DNA of 64,000 bases from NCBI GenBank assembly GCA_964019055.1, contig OZ025217.1, positions 12,039,755-12,103,754 on the forward strand. Direction: 5' to 3'. Origin of the DNA: Anthopleura xanthogrammica (Eukaryota; Cnidaria; Anthozoa; Actiniaria; Actiniidae). Numbering within the stretch: position 1 is the first letter of the stretch; every line of letters starts with the position of its first letter. Both the position numbers and the translations under genes were made by a program. The notes under the pieces were generated by a model. That model ran no database searches. It was given only the letters and a program-made list of their open reading frames with translations, and was not told where the DNA came from. Shown here in pieces: positions 45,089-58,700 of the stretch.

Positions 45089-45091
<3 letters not shown>
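44717..45091. repeat. 15-bp tandem array (CTTTCTATTAACTTG)n
   Basis: About 25 essentially identical 15-bp units. As 15 is divisible by 3, a pentapeptide open frame runs through on both strands, which is not a gene. Continues directly into a CTTT microsatellite. Confidence 0.97.
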
Positions 45092-45141
<50 letters not shown>

Positions 45142-45160
45142 TTCCTTTCTTTCTTCCTTC

Positions 45161-45195
<35 letters not shown>

Positions 45196-45460
45196 TCCTT
45201 TATCCATCCATTCTTTCTTTCTTCCATTCGCTTTCTTGCAATCATTCACTTATTCATTCATTCATTCATTCATTCATCCATCCATCCATTCATTCATCCA
45301 TTCATCCATTCATTCATTCATTCATTCATTCGTTCATTCATTCATCCATTCATTCATCCATTCATTCATCCATCCATCCATCCATTCATTCATCCATTCA
45401 TTCATCCATTCATTCATTCATCCATTCATTCATTCATCCATTCATTCATTCTACACTAAT
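45092..45460. repeat. (CTTT)n then (CATT/CATC)n microsatellites
   Basis: CTTT repeats at 45092-45235 followed by CATTCATCCATT repeats at 45240-45455. The last base pattern of the 15-bp array (TTTCTTTC) leads into the tetranucleotide phase, suggesting successive slippage expansions. Confidence 0.95.
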
Positions 45461-48400
45461 GAACTGAGAGGTAAATAAATCTGGCTTTTCAAGTATGTAC
45501 TTTACATTTTATGAATTTTTTAACCTTCAAATCTCTGCTCGGAAATCACAAGATTCTGTTATCTCCTGTCATAATTCGTGCCAACAAAACCTTTCGTTGA
45601 CGTCATAACCTTTTGACTTTTCCGCTAAGCAATCTTTTTGCCAACAAAAATCAAAAGCATAGAATCAAAAAAATTTCTAGTTTCCATATCGATAATAATC
45701 CTAATTTTTTGCCCTGTTTTCAACAGCACTATGAGTTTGGAGAATTTACAGTCAACACATGCAGAGTGAGTTAGTTTTGTAAATTTTGACCTTGGTCGGT
45801 ACGTTAAACCAATACATTTCAACCTCCCCGTGAGCCTATTTCCTTGCCTCCCTGTAGCGGTCAATATTTCCATCCGTTTGATCACAGGCCGTTCAAATGT
45901 GTATGGACCAGTCAGAGTTAGCCGTGAGCCAAAATATTATACTAGCATGTTGTTTACAATCAGATTCATAAGGCCGGTTCATTATTTATATCAAATCATT
46001 GCTTTGAAGTATTTCATTTCCGCCCTTCAGCACGAAAAAACCCGAGGTGGTCCATGCCCATTCTGCGATGAGATGCAGTAATAAAAAATAAATATTTTTC
46101 AGTAGATTTTTTACACAAAAAGCTATCATTTCGTTACCAATACGTTGTAAAATCGAAAGAAAACTTACGAATAAACTAGTTTGAGCTGCGTACGTGTATG
46201 GAATAGAATAAATGGTGAGAATGATTCAAGTTAATTGTACACCGTGTAATAAAGATCAATATTGGAAGAGGATATACGTTAATGCTGCAAAATCAACAAT
46301 TTTCACGAGTCTAAAAAAAAGAGATTAACTTTTTATTCAAAATTTAATTCGCAAATCCTTCTTTTTCCCCAATACAAGCAGCAATTATATTGAACGTCTG
46401 TTTTGCAATTAAAAGTAATCATGAAAATTCGTATGTTGTTTGAGCTTCTGTAGCAGCTGCACTGAGGGTGACTAATTTGTGGGTTTCTAGAATATTCGGT
46501 GCTTATAAATTCTTGAAATTATTTGTTCGAACACAACTAGCCGCCCGCCATTGACCTTCATGGTGTAGCTATCACAAGGTCTGTTATCTCTTCCGTTACA
46601 GCAGATGTGTGGTCTGAGATTTCATCATTCAAATCACGCAACGCACGAACCGTGAATCACGCCAGTGAAATAACAATGCAGTGTTGACAACTGAAAAACT
46701 GCTCAAAACTCTAAGAAACCTTTCTGCACTGTCTCTGACTCTCTTTACATGCCTTAATACTTTAAATACCTCTTTTTCCATAGTAGTAAACCTCAAAATC
46801 TTAATAAAGTATTTTTTCAGGGGGTTAGAAAAGTGACCACATGCTCAGATAACTGACCATCACGTGAACTAAACCTCGAGCATGCGCAGTAGAAAAGAAC
46901 TTTGGACTGTTTTCGAAGAATTTCGAGGTTGAGTTGTCAAGTACCATACAAACTTCTAAAGGGGAGGTTTGACAATAAACACATAAATCACTGAATAGAT
47001 CCATGACTCATTCAAAAGTATACAAAAGATCATTGAAATATCAATACTTTTTGAGCAGTTTTTCTAACGGTATTTATGAAAACTGCTCTACAGCTGTGCA
47101 TAATAGTGGAAAAAGGCGTCCTAAATTACATAAAAAAAGAATAACCAAAAATAGTCAAATATCAATGAATTTTAGCAACAAATAATTGGATATTTCACAA
47201 GATTCGGTAAATATGATGAGCAAGTACTTATCGTCATTAACATTTGCAGAAATCATGCAAATTGTCGTGCAGAAAATGACTCGAATGAATCTAGTCACGC
47301 AAAAATCTCGTTTGTTGGTCAAAAAAACTGCACGGCTTTTTTTTTTCTATTCCATATTTGGTTAATATTTATCATTCAACTTGATTATTTTATGAATGCT
47401 AGAAGAGTTGGTTGGAATTTGCCTGACCAATTTTTCTACAAGACCATGCAGCAATCCTATTAACCAATGAGATACGAGTATGATCCAGACATGATGATAC
47501 AACCATTCTAATATAGTTTTCACAGTTATGCAAAGTGTTTTCGACATTTTCAAGACGACTTTACTGGATAATAAATTATTGCTTAAAGTGCATAAAATTA
47601 AAGATATTTACGCATGGCCCCCCCAAAAAAAATCCCCTAACGCATAAAGTCTTGTTTCGTTTTCCAAATTGTTGACCTGAGCTACGGATCAAGTAAGTGA
47701 AAGAGCACGATTGTGATGTGATGAAAAATGAGCCAAAAATAAAAGACAATTATCCTTTTCGTGGGGTTTACCCAAATTTATGGAGAATTTCAAGAGATTA
47801 TCGGTTTAAATAACACGATAAGTTATTCACTCCAGGAGTATTAATCAAGATGTTTTCCACATCTCAATCCCAAAGCACTTTCCATACCAATCACACACAC
47901 ACAAAAACACTTAATAACGATATATTATAAATATCAATTAATATTTTTTTATTACAAACAGTGAGTATGTTCAAATCTTTCTGTAAAATATATTAATCAT
48001 CTTTTAATATAAATATTGGTTTAATTTGAAATGAAACGATATGAAATTTGTATTCAAACCCGAACAAAACAACACACGAAATAACATATGGAATATCTTG
48101 AAGAAGGCCCTGCAGTAAAGTCGTGCAGAGTCAACTTATAGTACATTAAAGTCTATAAATGGAAAACCTAGACATCAAAAGCGGCACCACAATATACTTG
48201 ATGACAGCCCATGCACTATTCGACTGGTTCTTTTATGAAAACAAGGCTGAGTTTCTTCTACCTTAGGCGTCAAAATTCCTAAGATGATTTGTATGAAACA
48301 GATAACAATATAGATACCATTATGTGCATTATGTGACAGTGAATCTCACCGAACTTAGTGCACGCTTTGCCATAATAAAAGTTTTCAAGGAATTTTGACA

Positions 48401-49690
48401 ATTTTTGAGGGAGTCGCTCGTGGTAAAATTGATTGAAAGTATATTAAAGTGTTGTTGAGATATAGCCTTCAAGCATGATGAAAGAGAAAGTCAGTTAAGT
48501 TGATGCTAAGTCCGAACATGTGACCAAAGATGCAGGTGAAAACTGGTTAAAAACGTGCGATTTCCGTAGCGTATTGCACAACTCATTCTCGCTGGATGAT
48601 TGGCCACGTGCTTTAAGGTCACGTTTTCAATCAACAAACCTGTGGTGTTTACGAGCAAAACCAAATTGTTTTCCTGCGGCTATTGTTATAAAAACAAGTG
48701 TTTGGCGGTCAACTAATAGTTTCTTGCCTTAGTGTTCGAAGCGCTCTTCAAAAACAAACAAAAAAAACGCAAATAATGAAGAAATGAAGAGCAAGAAATA
48801 ATGATAAACTATTGTAAACGTTTCCTAAATGTATGCGTAATAGTAACAATTTTAACTTTTTTTCCTATCGAAAGACGTATTGGGGAAATTCACCTCAAAT
48901 ACCTTGGAAAAATACATATATAAAGAAAATGATTGTACATTATCATAAATTGTACAACAGATATTTTTTGGCTTAACTGATTGGAATTTGAATGTCACTC
49001 TCTTGTCACTCTCTCTTCGCTTGATGCCGCTTGGGCGTCCTGTGGTAAGACTGCTGCCAATGACTAAAGTTTGGGTTTCCTGTGGTAAGAGTTTCTCATC
49101 AATTCACCCAATATTAATAATGGTTCGAAATCTGGCGAACTCGCAGAACATTCACTTCAGCAATTTCTAAAGTTATTGATTTCTGCGGAAGAAAAAAGTA
49201 AGTTTATTGTTATTATAATTATGCATGCCCTAAAATGTGGTTTGTGGGGACCCATTGCGTAGTGATACTATACGTACGGCTTACACCCCTGCCTTTCTCC
49301 CTCCGTCCTCTTTCTTCGGTTATTAGATTACTCAGTTCCTCATTTCTTTCAACATAGAGTATTTCTCTTTCCTTTGTGTGTTATAGTTCAGAGCGCCCTT
49401 TTTTTTCCCGAGTAGTCAGTGATTTGCGGGAACATGACATGGGTAGAACTTCTGTTAATAGAGCTATAGTTCTTGTAATTCTATCCAAATACAAGTCAGT
49501 AATAAAAGACTGTGGACATAGTTATCTTTGATATATAATTTACACCCCAGAGGAGAAATCTCACGACTACAGTACTGGTCGTCCTGTGGTCCTGCGAATT
49601 GTCTTATTTTTCAATCCACCCAGAGTTTATCTTCCTCGATAAAAAGTTCTCAGGAGCCACACTAATAAACCCGCACCATAACTCCTCTCT
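45461..49690. other. 4.2-kb gene-free AT-rich region
   Basis: No recognised gene, transposon core or RNA gene. It contains many A/T homopolymers and a direct repeat of CCTGTGGTAAGA (49038 and 49079). The 3' end of the Tudor gene may lie inside the right part. Confidence 0.5.
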
Positions 49691-49791
49691 TAAACACCCC
49701 TGCCTATGAAGTGCGAACATTTAGCAATTATTGGATGAGGCTGAGTATGATATGAAAAATTATGCATAACAAGGAATATTATGTAAGTAAC

Positions 49792-52700
49792 CTCGGCTTC
49801 AGATAAGTTTGCAAACCTTCCCTGTTGGGAAACCATCTTTTTTTTGCGGCTATTATGACGTCAATCGTCCAATAGTTAAAAAAGTATTGGACGAATGACG
49901 TTTCTTTCCAAATTTGGTCAGTCAATGCTCGTTATAGAAATATAAACCGGGGACTTTGGGCCATTCAGAAACTGGGAAATATTTTGAATAAATAATAAAA
50001 TGACTTACTACAAATATCTCGAGCTCTACGCCGTAGCCTCGTTTGCTGTTTCTGGTAGGGAGTTTTGAAATCTTCATCTTATCCTGAAAAAAAAAAAGTT
50101 TCTTAGGTGTTAGCAAGTTACCATTGTCTCTCGACTTTGGATAAGAGTGGCAACGTGTATCCTCAACTGGAAGTCAGAACTATGTACAAGAGAAATTCAC
50201 TGACACTCCTTCGTTTTGAACACTAAATTGGAATTTATCCCTGTTACACGTTGGAACTTTTACCCGAAACTTGTGTACCACGATGTTGCGAGACAAGTTT
50301 CATAGGGGTGTTACACGGCACAATTTCGTCCTGAAACGTTTGATATCATACCTGCTTGCCCAGGTCATTCAGAATACGACACTCAAATGACTAAAATAAC
50401 AAAGAAAATTATTAGTAAAATTAGTTGACAATAAAATAAATAATAAATGTTCCAAATGATTCTCATGTTTCATACCTGTGGAGGGAAGGAGACCTGGAAC
50501 TCACTGTCAAGCTCCCTCAAGTCATCGATAGGTGTTTCACATGCATATCCCAGATCGATATATTGTACCACAACCTACAGAATAAACATTAATTTTTTTA
50601 AAAGCTCAAGGGCGGATTCAGAAATTCGGGGGGGGGAGGGGGGCTTCATGTAAACATAACATAAAGTTTTGAATTAGGAGAACTGTGTTTCTGTGACGGT
50701 TAGAACTCCCCCGCCCCCAGATTAGTGTTTCGTGCTCTATGTCTTCCTATTGGTTAAGGAGGCTGTAACGTAAGCTAGTCGAGATTTATCTAGTTTTGCT
50801 TTGCTTTTGGCGTTTGTGATAGACTCTTTTCTTGAATTGGGTTACCTTTTCCTCACAAGATCTTTTATTCAATACTATAATCACATGTACTCTAAGGACC
50901 ATTGACCGTATATCTGCCTACCTTTCCTTTCCCAAGTAGTTTCTTGATAAGAACTCTTCTGTAATAACCGAATTGTTTCATCTTTAAACAACAATTTTTC
51001 ATAACAAAGGCGTTGGTCACTTTCTCGTTTCGTTTCTCTGTGGCAGTGCTGAAATAAAAGTTTCAATTAATAATAGATTTTGTGAACACAAGAAAGGTAG
51101 CTAAGGAAGAGGATACTAATGAGGAAGAGAAAAAATTAATGTTCACACGGAGGAGCGAGGGATCAAGAAAAAAGACGAAGAAAAAAAGAATTAAGAGAGA
51201 AAAGAGCAACAGCAGGAGAAAGAGCCACTATATAGTATATTTGTAACCAAAGTTCAGGGCAGATCCAGGGGAGGTGTGCAGGGAGTGTCGAGATTTTAGT
51301 ACCTTTTACCTTCATAATCTGTAATTTATTGTAATTTCTCATATATTTATTTGTATATAAGTCATTCTTATTTAGATTCTATTTATTTGTAAATAATTAC
51401 GCTATTCAACTAGCTCATGCTGCTACCATGTACTTCATTTTTCAATAAATTCAAAAACTTCAAACTCCCTTTCAGAATTTGTGTCCCTACTTTTGGCAAA
51501 CTTGCAAGATATACGACACGAGATTCAATCTTTTTGGGGGGAGGTAAGGGGCGTGGCGCTTTTGTGGGCAGGTACAACGCTGCACCCCTCCCTGGACACT
51601 ATCCTGGATCCACCTCCTTGTAACCAAAGATACACATGTATTGTTTAACTAATGACTTACTTCATTCTCTTGCAGAAATATTTGAATTCTTTCTCCTCTA
51701 CTTGGTTCCTGTAGATTCTCGCACAAAATATGTTGTCTTCGTTTGGTTGTGACGTCATGATTACCCTGTATTCAAACCCTACAGAAAGGATTTTATATAC
51801 GTTAACTTATTATATAAATACCAGGGACTGAATATATTCGGCAAGTCATGGCTATCTGTGTAGTGGCATTACATGTAGGTTCTATCTAAATCTGAAGGTC
51901 ATGTTTGTCTGTAGCATCTTTAATATTAGGAGCGTAAGCGTCCCCCCTCACACACACACTCCACTGATAGACATAGTAACAGATATGAACTGATCCATAA
52001 TTTGAACATATATAACCTACCTGGTTCAACTGGTAGAAAACCAATGGATTCTTCATTATCTGAAGATTCTTTCTCGTACATGACGTCAGCATCCCTTGTC
52101 AACCAATCAGAAGACGACGCATCAGTTTCGTCTGTAGCTGAACGACTTTTCGTTGAGGGACTAACATCTGAACTAGGTTCACCATCTATGGTTTCAGGAG
52201 AGGCGCTCTTTGTGGACCAACCAGAAGACAATGTGGTATCAGACATAATATCTGAAGAAGGTTCATTATCAATGCTTTCAGGTGAGGCCCTGCCTTCACA
52301 TGTGCCATCTTCTTGTTGTATTCTTGGTTCCACGTCCCTCGACGTGCCATCATCTTCTGATGTTGTAGCATTACAAGGACTACTTTCTGTGGGTGGATTC
52401 ACTACATAGAAATCTTCTTCCTCTGGTTGATATCCTGGTTGTTGTAATGCTTGATGAAAGTATGACGGGCATCTTTCTTCAGGTGGAAAGGTTTTGACCT
52501 CTGTGCTCATACCATTCCCTACACCAGCATGCTGTGAAAAAATCATTTGTTCTTCTTGTAAAGTATCCTCTTGCTTAGGAAAGGATTCTAACTTCTGATT
52601 AACGTCTTCAGAGTCGACCATCTTTGGTTTGTCAAGATGTCCAAGAGTTGGTAACATCTTTAAATCCTCCACCGTTTCATCATCACCATCTTCTACTACT

Positions 52701-55700
52701 TCGTCTCTCGTTGCAATAATGTCATTATCTCCAGATTTCATTATTACTTGTTCATCTTTAAATGCAACCACTTCACCAGGCACTACACGTTCATCGTCAC
52801 TAGATTCAGGGAATTCTTCCGTCACAACCAAACCTCTTTCTTCAACGTCTACATTTTTCTGATTTTTATTCATCACTTCAGTTTCGAGTTCTGACTGATT
52901 TGCCTGGTTAATACTCGCTTCCGAGTTTTCAGAAGCGTTCACAATTACTGAGCTGTCAGTCGTTAATTCCAAGTTGGAATGATCTTGAGAAGACTTCTCT
53001 TCACTTTTTTCAGAAGCTTTTTCGATCTGCACTTCACAGCTGGCACTTACAGCCTCTTGTTTCAACCTGGAGTCTTCGAGAGTAGAAACTGATGATAGCG
53101 CTGCTTCATCTTCAACTTCTGTCGTTTCTAACTCCTTGGTATTTGTTTCAACAGTTGCAGAACTTGAGTTATCAACCGCACATTTATTCAGGACCTCAGA
53201 CTCACTGGCAGGCAAGGCGATGGAATCTCCGTTCTCGACTGGTGTTGAGTTTTGTTCATCTACTGTTGTTGTTGTTTCACTCGTGCTGTCTTGGCTTGTA
53301 CCATTGCTGGTAATGCTGGAGTAGATTTCAGCGATTTTTACAGGCTCTGCTTCAAGCTAAAGATACAAAGAACACTTGTGTTGGTAAATGAATTATTACA
53401 ACTGATAAATTGTTTTTTGCAGTCTCGCTCTGAAATTCACCATTTGCTTTGTCTCATTCTTCCTTTCTTTCGTTTTTCTCTTTTTTCTTTCATTCGTTTC
53501 CCTCTTTCCTGTATCTTTACAGTGAGGACACTCGAACCATGAACACTTTATATTTTTATATTTTTTATCTTATGAACTTTCTACAGCTTCAAACCTTGAA
53601 GCACTGAACTCAAATAATCTTATTGTTCAAAATAAATCATATTTCCAATCAATTCACACCAGGGATAAAGGAGAAAAAAAGTATTAAAAAACCTCAAAGT
53701 GTTCATGGTTCGAGTGTCCTCACTGTAATTTTCTCTTTCCTTTCTCTCACGCCTCCTTTCTTACTTTTTTCTTACTTTCTTTCTCTCCCCCTCTCATTCA
53801 TTCATTCCATTCATTCATTCTTTCTTTCTTTGTCGTCTACTTCATGACACTTACATCCCAGTTTTCACTTGATGCTGAGTCTAGTTCCTTCCCGTCTTGA
53901 CCTCTCCCTGCCAGAAACTCATCACTACCTTCCAGGCTTTTTCTTCTCCACTCTTTCTTCCCTTGGCCATCATTTTTGCCCAGCAATTTCGTTTCCACTT
54001 CTTGCAAATCGTACACCCCTTTCGCAAATGGTTGTTGGTGTCCCTCACTTAAGTTTTCCTGGCTAGAGACGAACTCTTTTCGCGGATTTTTGCTGTACAA
54101 CCTACAAGCATCATCAAGGACACTGGTCTTTCTTTTAACCTTTTCATATTTTTGGATAATTTCGATTCCTTTCTCCCACTTTAATTCCTTACCGACGATA
54201 TTTTCTCTCATAAACTGCCGAATATATAATTCTGATTCTAGCAACTTGGTGGAAAGCTTCTGAGCGTTGTACAAATCAATGCAGAATTCCCCATGGCAGC
54301 AATTACTCCAGAGAAGTCCTCGTCCCAAGATAGAACAGTGTGGGCTTGTATGACATTGAGAAACGACTCTAACTAAACCAACCACATAAAACTTGGAGAA
54401 TAATACCAAAAATACCGGGGGACGGTTTCCTCGAGAGACTTGCTCTCTGTAAACTTTGTTTATGTTCTTACAGAGTGCATCGTCAATGCAGCACCATATC
54501 TTTGTCTTCATGGCTTCAGTTAACTGGAATTCATCAACTTGGACGATAAAAAACCGCGCGTGGCTGATCAAAGACTTGACGTTGGCGAAATTAGCTTGAC
54601 ATTCCTTAAAGATCTTGTCATACATTTGTTCATTAAGGAATCCTATTGGTACGTATTCTGGTATTGTCATGAACGGCTTCACTTCATGGCATTGTTCTTT
54701 TGTACCTTGTGAGTCAATGACAGGGTTTTTACAAACATCCGCACCAGGTACGCCCCGATCGGTATTGCCTTTAGTTAATATCGTCACTGATGGCAATTCT
54801 CGCTCCAGTTCGTCGTTTGGCACCGCAGAAGCTAGAAAACTTGCTGAACTTTGCTCGGGAGAAGCAGAGCTTGGGTATCCTGCAGCTGAAGCAGAAGTGA
54901 CAGTCTGTTCTTCGTCTGATTTCTTAACATCATGTGACTCCGTTGTCGCCATGGAAACATTTCCTTGTTCCACTGGTTTTGCTTGTTCCACTGGTTTTGA
55001 TGAATTGTCAACTTGTTTGACTTGTTTGTGTTCCTCTGTTGGATGTTGGACGAGGGCATCCTTTGGGAGAACGAGTCGCTCCTACATTAACAATGGATAA
55101 AATGTCCGATGAGTACTGCGCCTGCTGATGCTAAGAAAAACCTCAAAAATACCCGTCATGTATTCTGGTCCCATCAAACCTAATATGGTACGTTCAACCT
55201 AAATTGGCGGGAAAACTGTCAATCTGGCATAACGCTTTTTTATTTCAGCATATTATTTCTCGTTGTTTTCGCCAAATGAAATATGGAATGAAACTTGTCA
55301 AGGGCGATTAAACAATCGACCATCAAGCTTCCCACACAAGCGGCCGTAAGCTAGTGTACAGCATAGCTAAGCATATGTTTTCACGTTAAATAAAATACAG
55401 TCCAAGCTCTCGTAAGCGACCACCTCGGGGAATCGAAAAACTGGTCGTAACTGGAGCTGGTCGCTAACGATAATGGGCTCTCATAAGAGGCAATGTATAA
55501 AGGTTTCAAAATCGTGGTCGTAACTAGAGCTGGTCGCTAACGAGAGTGGTCGCAAGGAGAACTTCGACTGCATGTCGACTGCATGTATTCTATCTATCTA
55601 TCTATTTGATACTCAGGCTTGTTGATAAACACATTAAAGTCTTACCTGTTCAATCAGCTTTTGTTGAAGCACTGAAACCAAAAAGACGAAGAAAAAAGCC

Positions 55701-58700
55701 TTTAATGAGCTCGATAAATACTGAAGATGCATTGTGGTCTAGCTTGGGTAAAAACACCAGTATATGAGAGATGATGAACAAAAGATGTTTATACCCCAAC
55801 CTAGACCAGACTGCACCATATTCGCATCTTGGAAAAGATCTCATGATGTTTGAACAAAATATCTGCCGGGCATGAGAGAAACATGGCTCCATGATCTGCC
55901 ATAGTTATGCAGCATATACGCCTGTTGCGCAATTAAAACCATCCGTTCTTTCCCTTGTTCCTTTGTTTTTGTTTTTGAGATTTCACATATTGCAAAACTC
56001 AATGACCATGCACAGCAGTAAATGATTATACTTACTTAAATCAGCAACTTTCTGATTAATGTTGACCGGTGTAGGCCCTATTGACGTCAACTGCACGTGG
56101 AACAAGGTATTGCCCTCAGGAAATATCATCTGTTTTGATATAGATAGTCAATACATTAATTTAAAGCCAGATTAGCAGCAGAATGTTTTCATGGCAGCTT
56201 CTTCATCTGTAGATATGGGTATGATAGCTAGATTAAATGATCAATGTATGATATCGTACCTCAGAACATATTTTAGCCTTGATATCCTTGCCGTGGATCA
56301 GGTCCTTGAAACACCACTTGGCCTACATGAAATTATTAGAATGTATTGGTATTGGTCAAACATCCTATCCCCCCCCTAAAACATGGTTAATAGTTGTGCA
56401 GTACTCACCTCATATGGAAGGGAGATGTTCTCAGTATAGTGAAACAAGCAGCACTCCATGGCCTGTCGATAACGTAACAAAATACATCTTCAGTTGTAAA
56501 TACATTAGTGTACCATATTTGTTGTTACATTAGAAGTGCATCTATTCATCACATCCATCCATCTATCCATCCATCCACTTATTTCATCCATCCATTCATC
56601 CCATCCATCCATCCATTCAATTATCCCAACCATTCATTCTTACCATCCATCTATACCATCCATTCATCCAATCCATCCATCCCCCCTTCCATCCATCTAT
56701 TCATCCTATCCATCTTTCCACCCATACATACAGTCATTCCACCCATCCACCCATCCACCCAAGAATACAGTATACCTGGTGAATACCAATATTACTCCTA
56801 ATAATATGTAATTATAATTATAATGTACAAACCTGATAAGGTATCTGTTTGATGTCAGGTGGGATGTCCAAGATACATCTGATAGGGATATTCTCCTGCT
56901 GTCCATGGTCAAGGTAATGTACATTAACCTGCCGTAAATAACAACACCGCATCAACAACTGATGGTTCACAAGCATTCTCAAGAAAGCCAAGACATGGCA
57001 GTTGTGTGTGGAATTAGCATGCAATGGAGGTAATGAGAAGTCTTTAGTTAAATACCACCAACATGGCGGCCGTGTCTTGGCTTTCTTGGGAAAAGAAACT
57101 AAGAGGGGAAGGGAGGGGATGGGAGGACAGAGGACATAGGAAGATCCCAACGAAAAGTTTTATCAAGCATTCCTAGTGAACATGTAGGCCTCATCTGATA
57201 TGATGACCATGGTGAACTCTGGTCTAGTATGGGTACAAATGTTTTTTCCCCATACCTCTCATGGTGTTTTTCTTTCAACAAAACAAAAACACAAAAAAAT
57301 AAGACCAGTAAATATGTTCTTTCATTGTAATACTTTTCACTTACCAGAAAATCTTTGCACAGTTTCTCTATTCTTACTCTCCAGAACTCAGTTCTAACAG
57401 CATTAGTAGCAACACAGATGGCGCCTTCTTTGACAACACTTGAACAACAAGACATAGAATTGGCAGCAAAATGTTCCCTGTTCAACGAAGCAAGGTTTTT
57501 ATAAGAGAAGGTAATAGTCCCCTTCACAGTTCCCTGCACCATCTCAAAAGATAGCTGCCTTTGCATTGAAGCAAGATGAACGGTGAGCTTGCAATGATAG
57601 AGACATGAATAATTGCCCAAGGTGTTAAAAAAAGGTCTCTATCATTGCAAGCTCACCATTTGAAGGCACCAGAGATTACTTGTATGCAGTATTAAAATAA
57701 TTGCAGCAAAATAATTGAAACTTTGCTAGTAGTAGTAGGTGTCCTTAGAGCAGTGTGCTAGAGGCTGCAGTACTTCAATATATCTGAAGAAATTATCCTT
57801 AAGCAGCATTGTACTGTATGATACACAGATAAATTTGTTTAATTGAGGCCTTTACAACTGTGTTATTGTCTAAGCTGTCGCCGTCTATGGCTTCATCAAA
57901 GACTAAGAGAAGAAATTAGTTGTTGATATGCTAATATGGGTTAGGCAAATGTGCTAGTGTGCGTACTTGAGCAGGTTTTCAATCTCTGCAACTTTCTTGA
58001 GTCCAGCAGAATCTGATCTGACCATCCAGAAACCACCCTTCTTGCTGAGTGAACTTCTGATTAAAACTGGAAATTCTTCAGCTGACAAGGATGACACTCC
58101 TGGTAAACCACAACAAAACATTGCACATTCAGGTATAGTAAGAAATCAAGAAAAAATCTAGGGCATCATGTATTCATAAAGTATCATAAAATATATAGTT
58201 ACCTTCCTAGCCCACCTCCCCTCCATGTACTGTCTCAAGTCTGGAGTCTCGGGTTCATGATTCAAGGGATGTTCTCTGGGTTCTCCAGTTTCCCTCCCTC
58301 CATGAAACCCAACACACTAGCTAAATTCCAATTCTATCTTTGAGTTAGCCATGCCTTGACTTTGATCAGCCCACAGGTTGTTTTAGGGTTCAATCTGTGA
58401 GTTAGCCGTGCCTTGACTTAGATCAGCCCACAGGTTGTTTTAGGGTTCAATCTGTGAGTTAGCCGTGCCTTGACTTAGATCAGCCCACAGGTTGTTTTAG
58501 GGTTCAATCTGTGAGTTAGCCGTGCCTTGACTTAGATCAGCCCACAGGTTGTTTTAGGGTTCAATCTGTGAGTTAGCCATGCCTTGACTTAGATCAGCCC
58601 ACAGGTTGTTTTAGGGTTCAATCTGTGAGTTAGCCATGCCTTGACTTAGATCAGCCCACAGGTTGTTTTAGGGTTCAATCTGTGAGTTAGCCATGCCTTG

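Noticed and set aside
44700..45478. Open frames of 181 and 245 codons (NRKQV and LLSIN repeats, IHS-rich)
   Set aside because: Translations of the 15-bp array and tetranucleotide repeats; period 15 keeps the frame open.
52002..52409. 135-codon plus-strand open frame opposite the Tudor gene
   Set aside because: Antisense shadow of the large Ser/Glu-rich exon 15.
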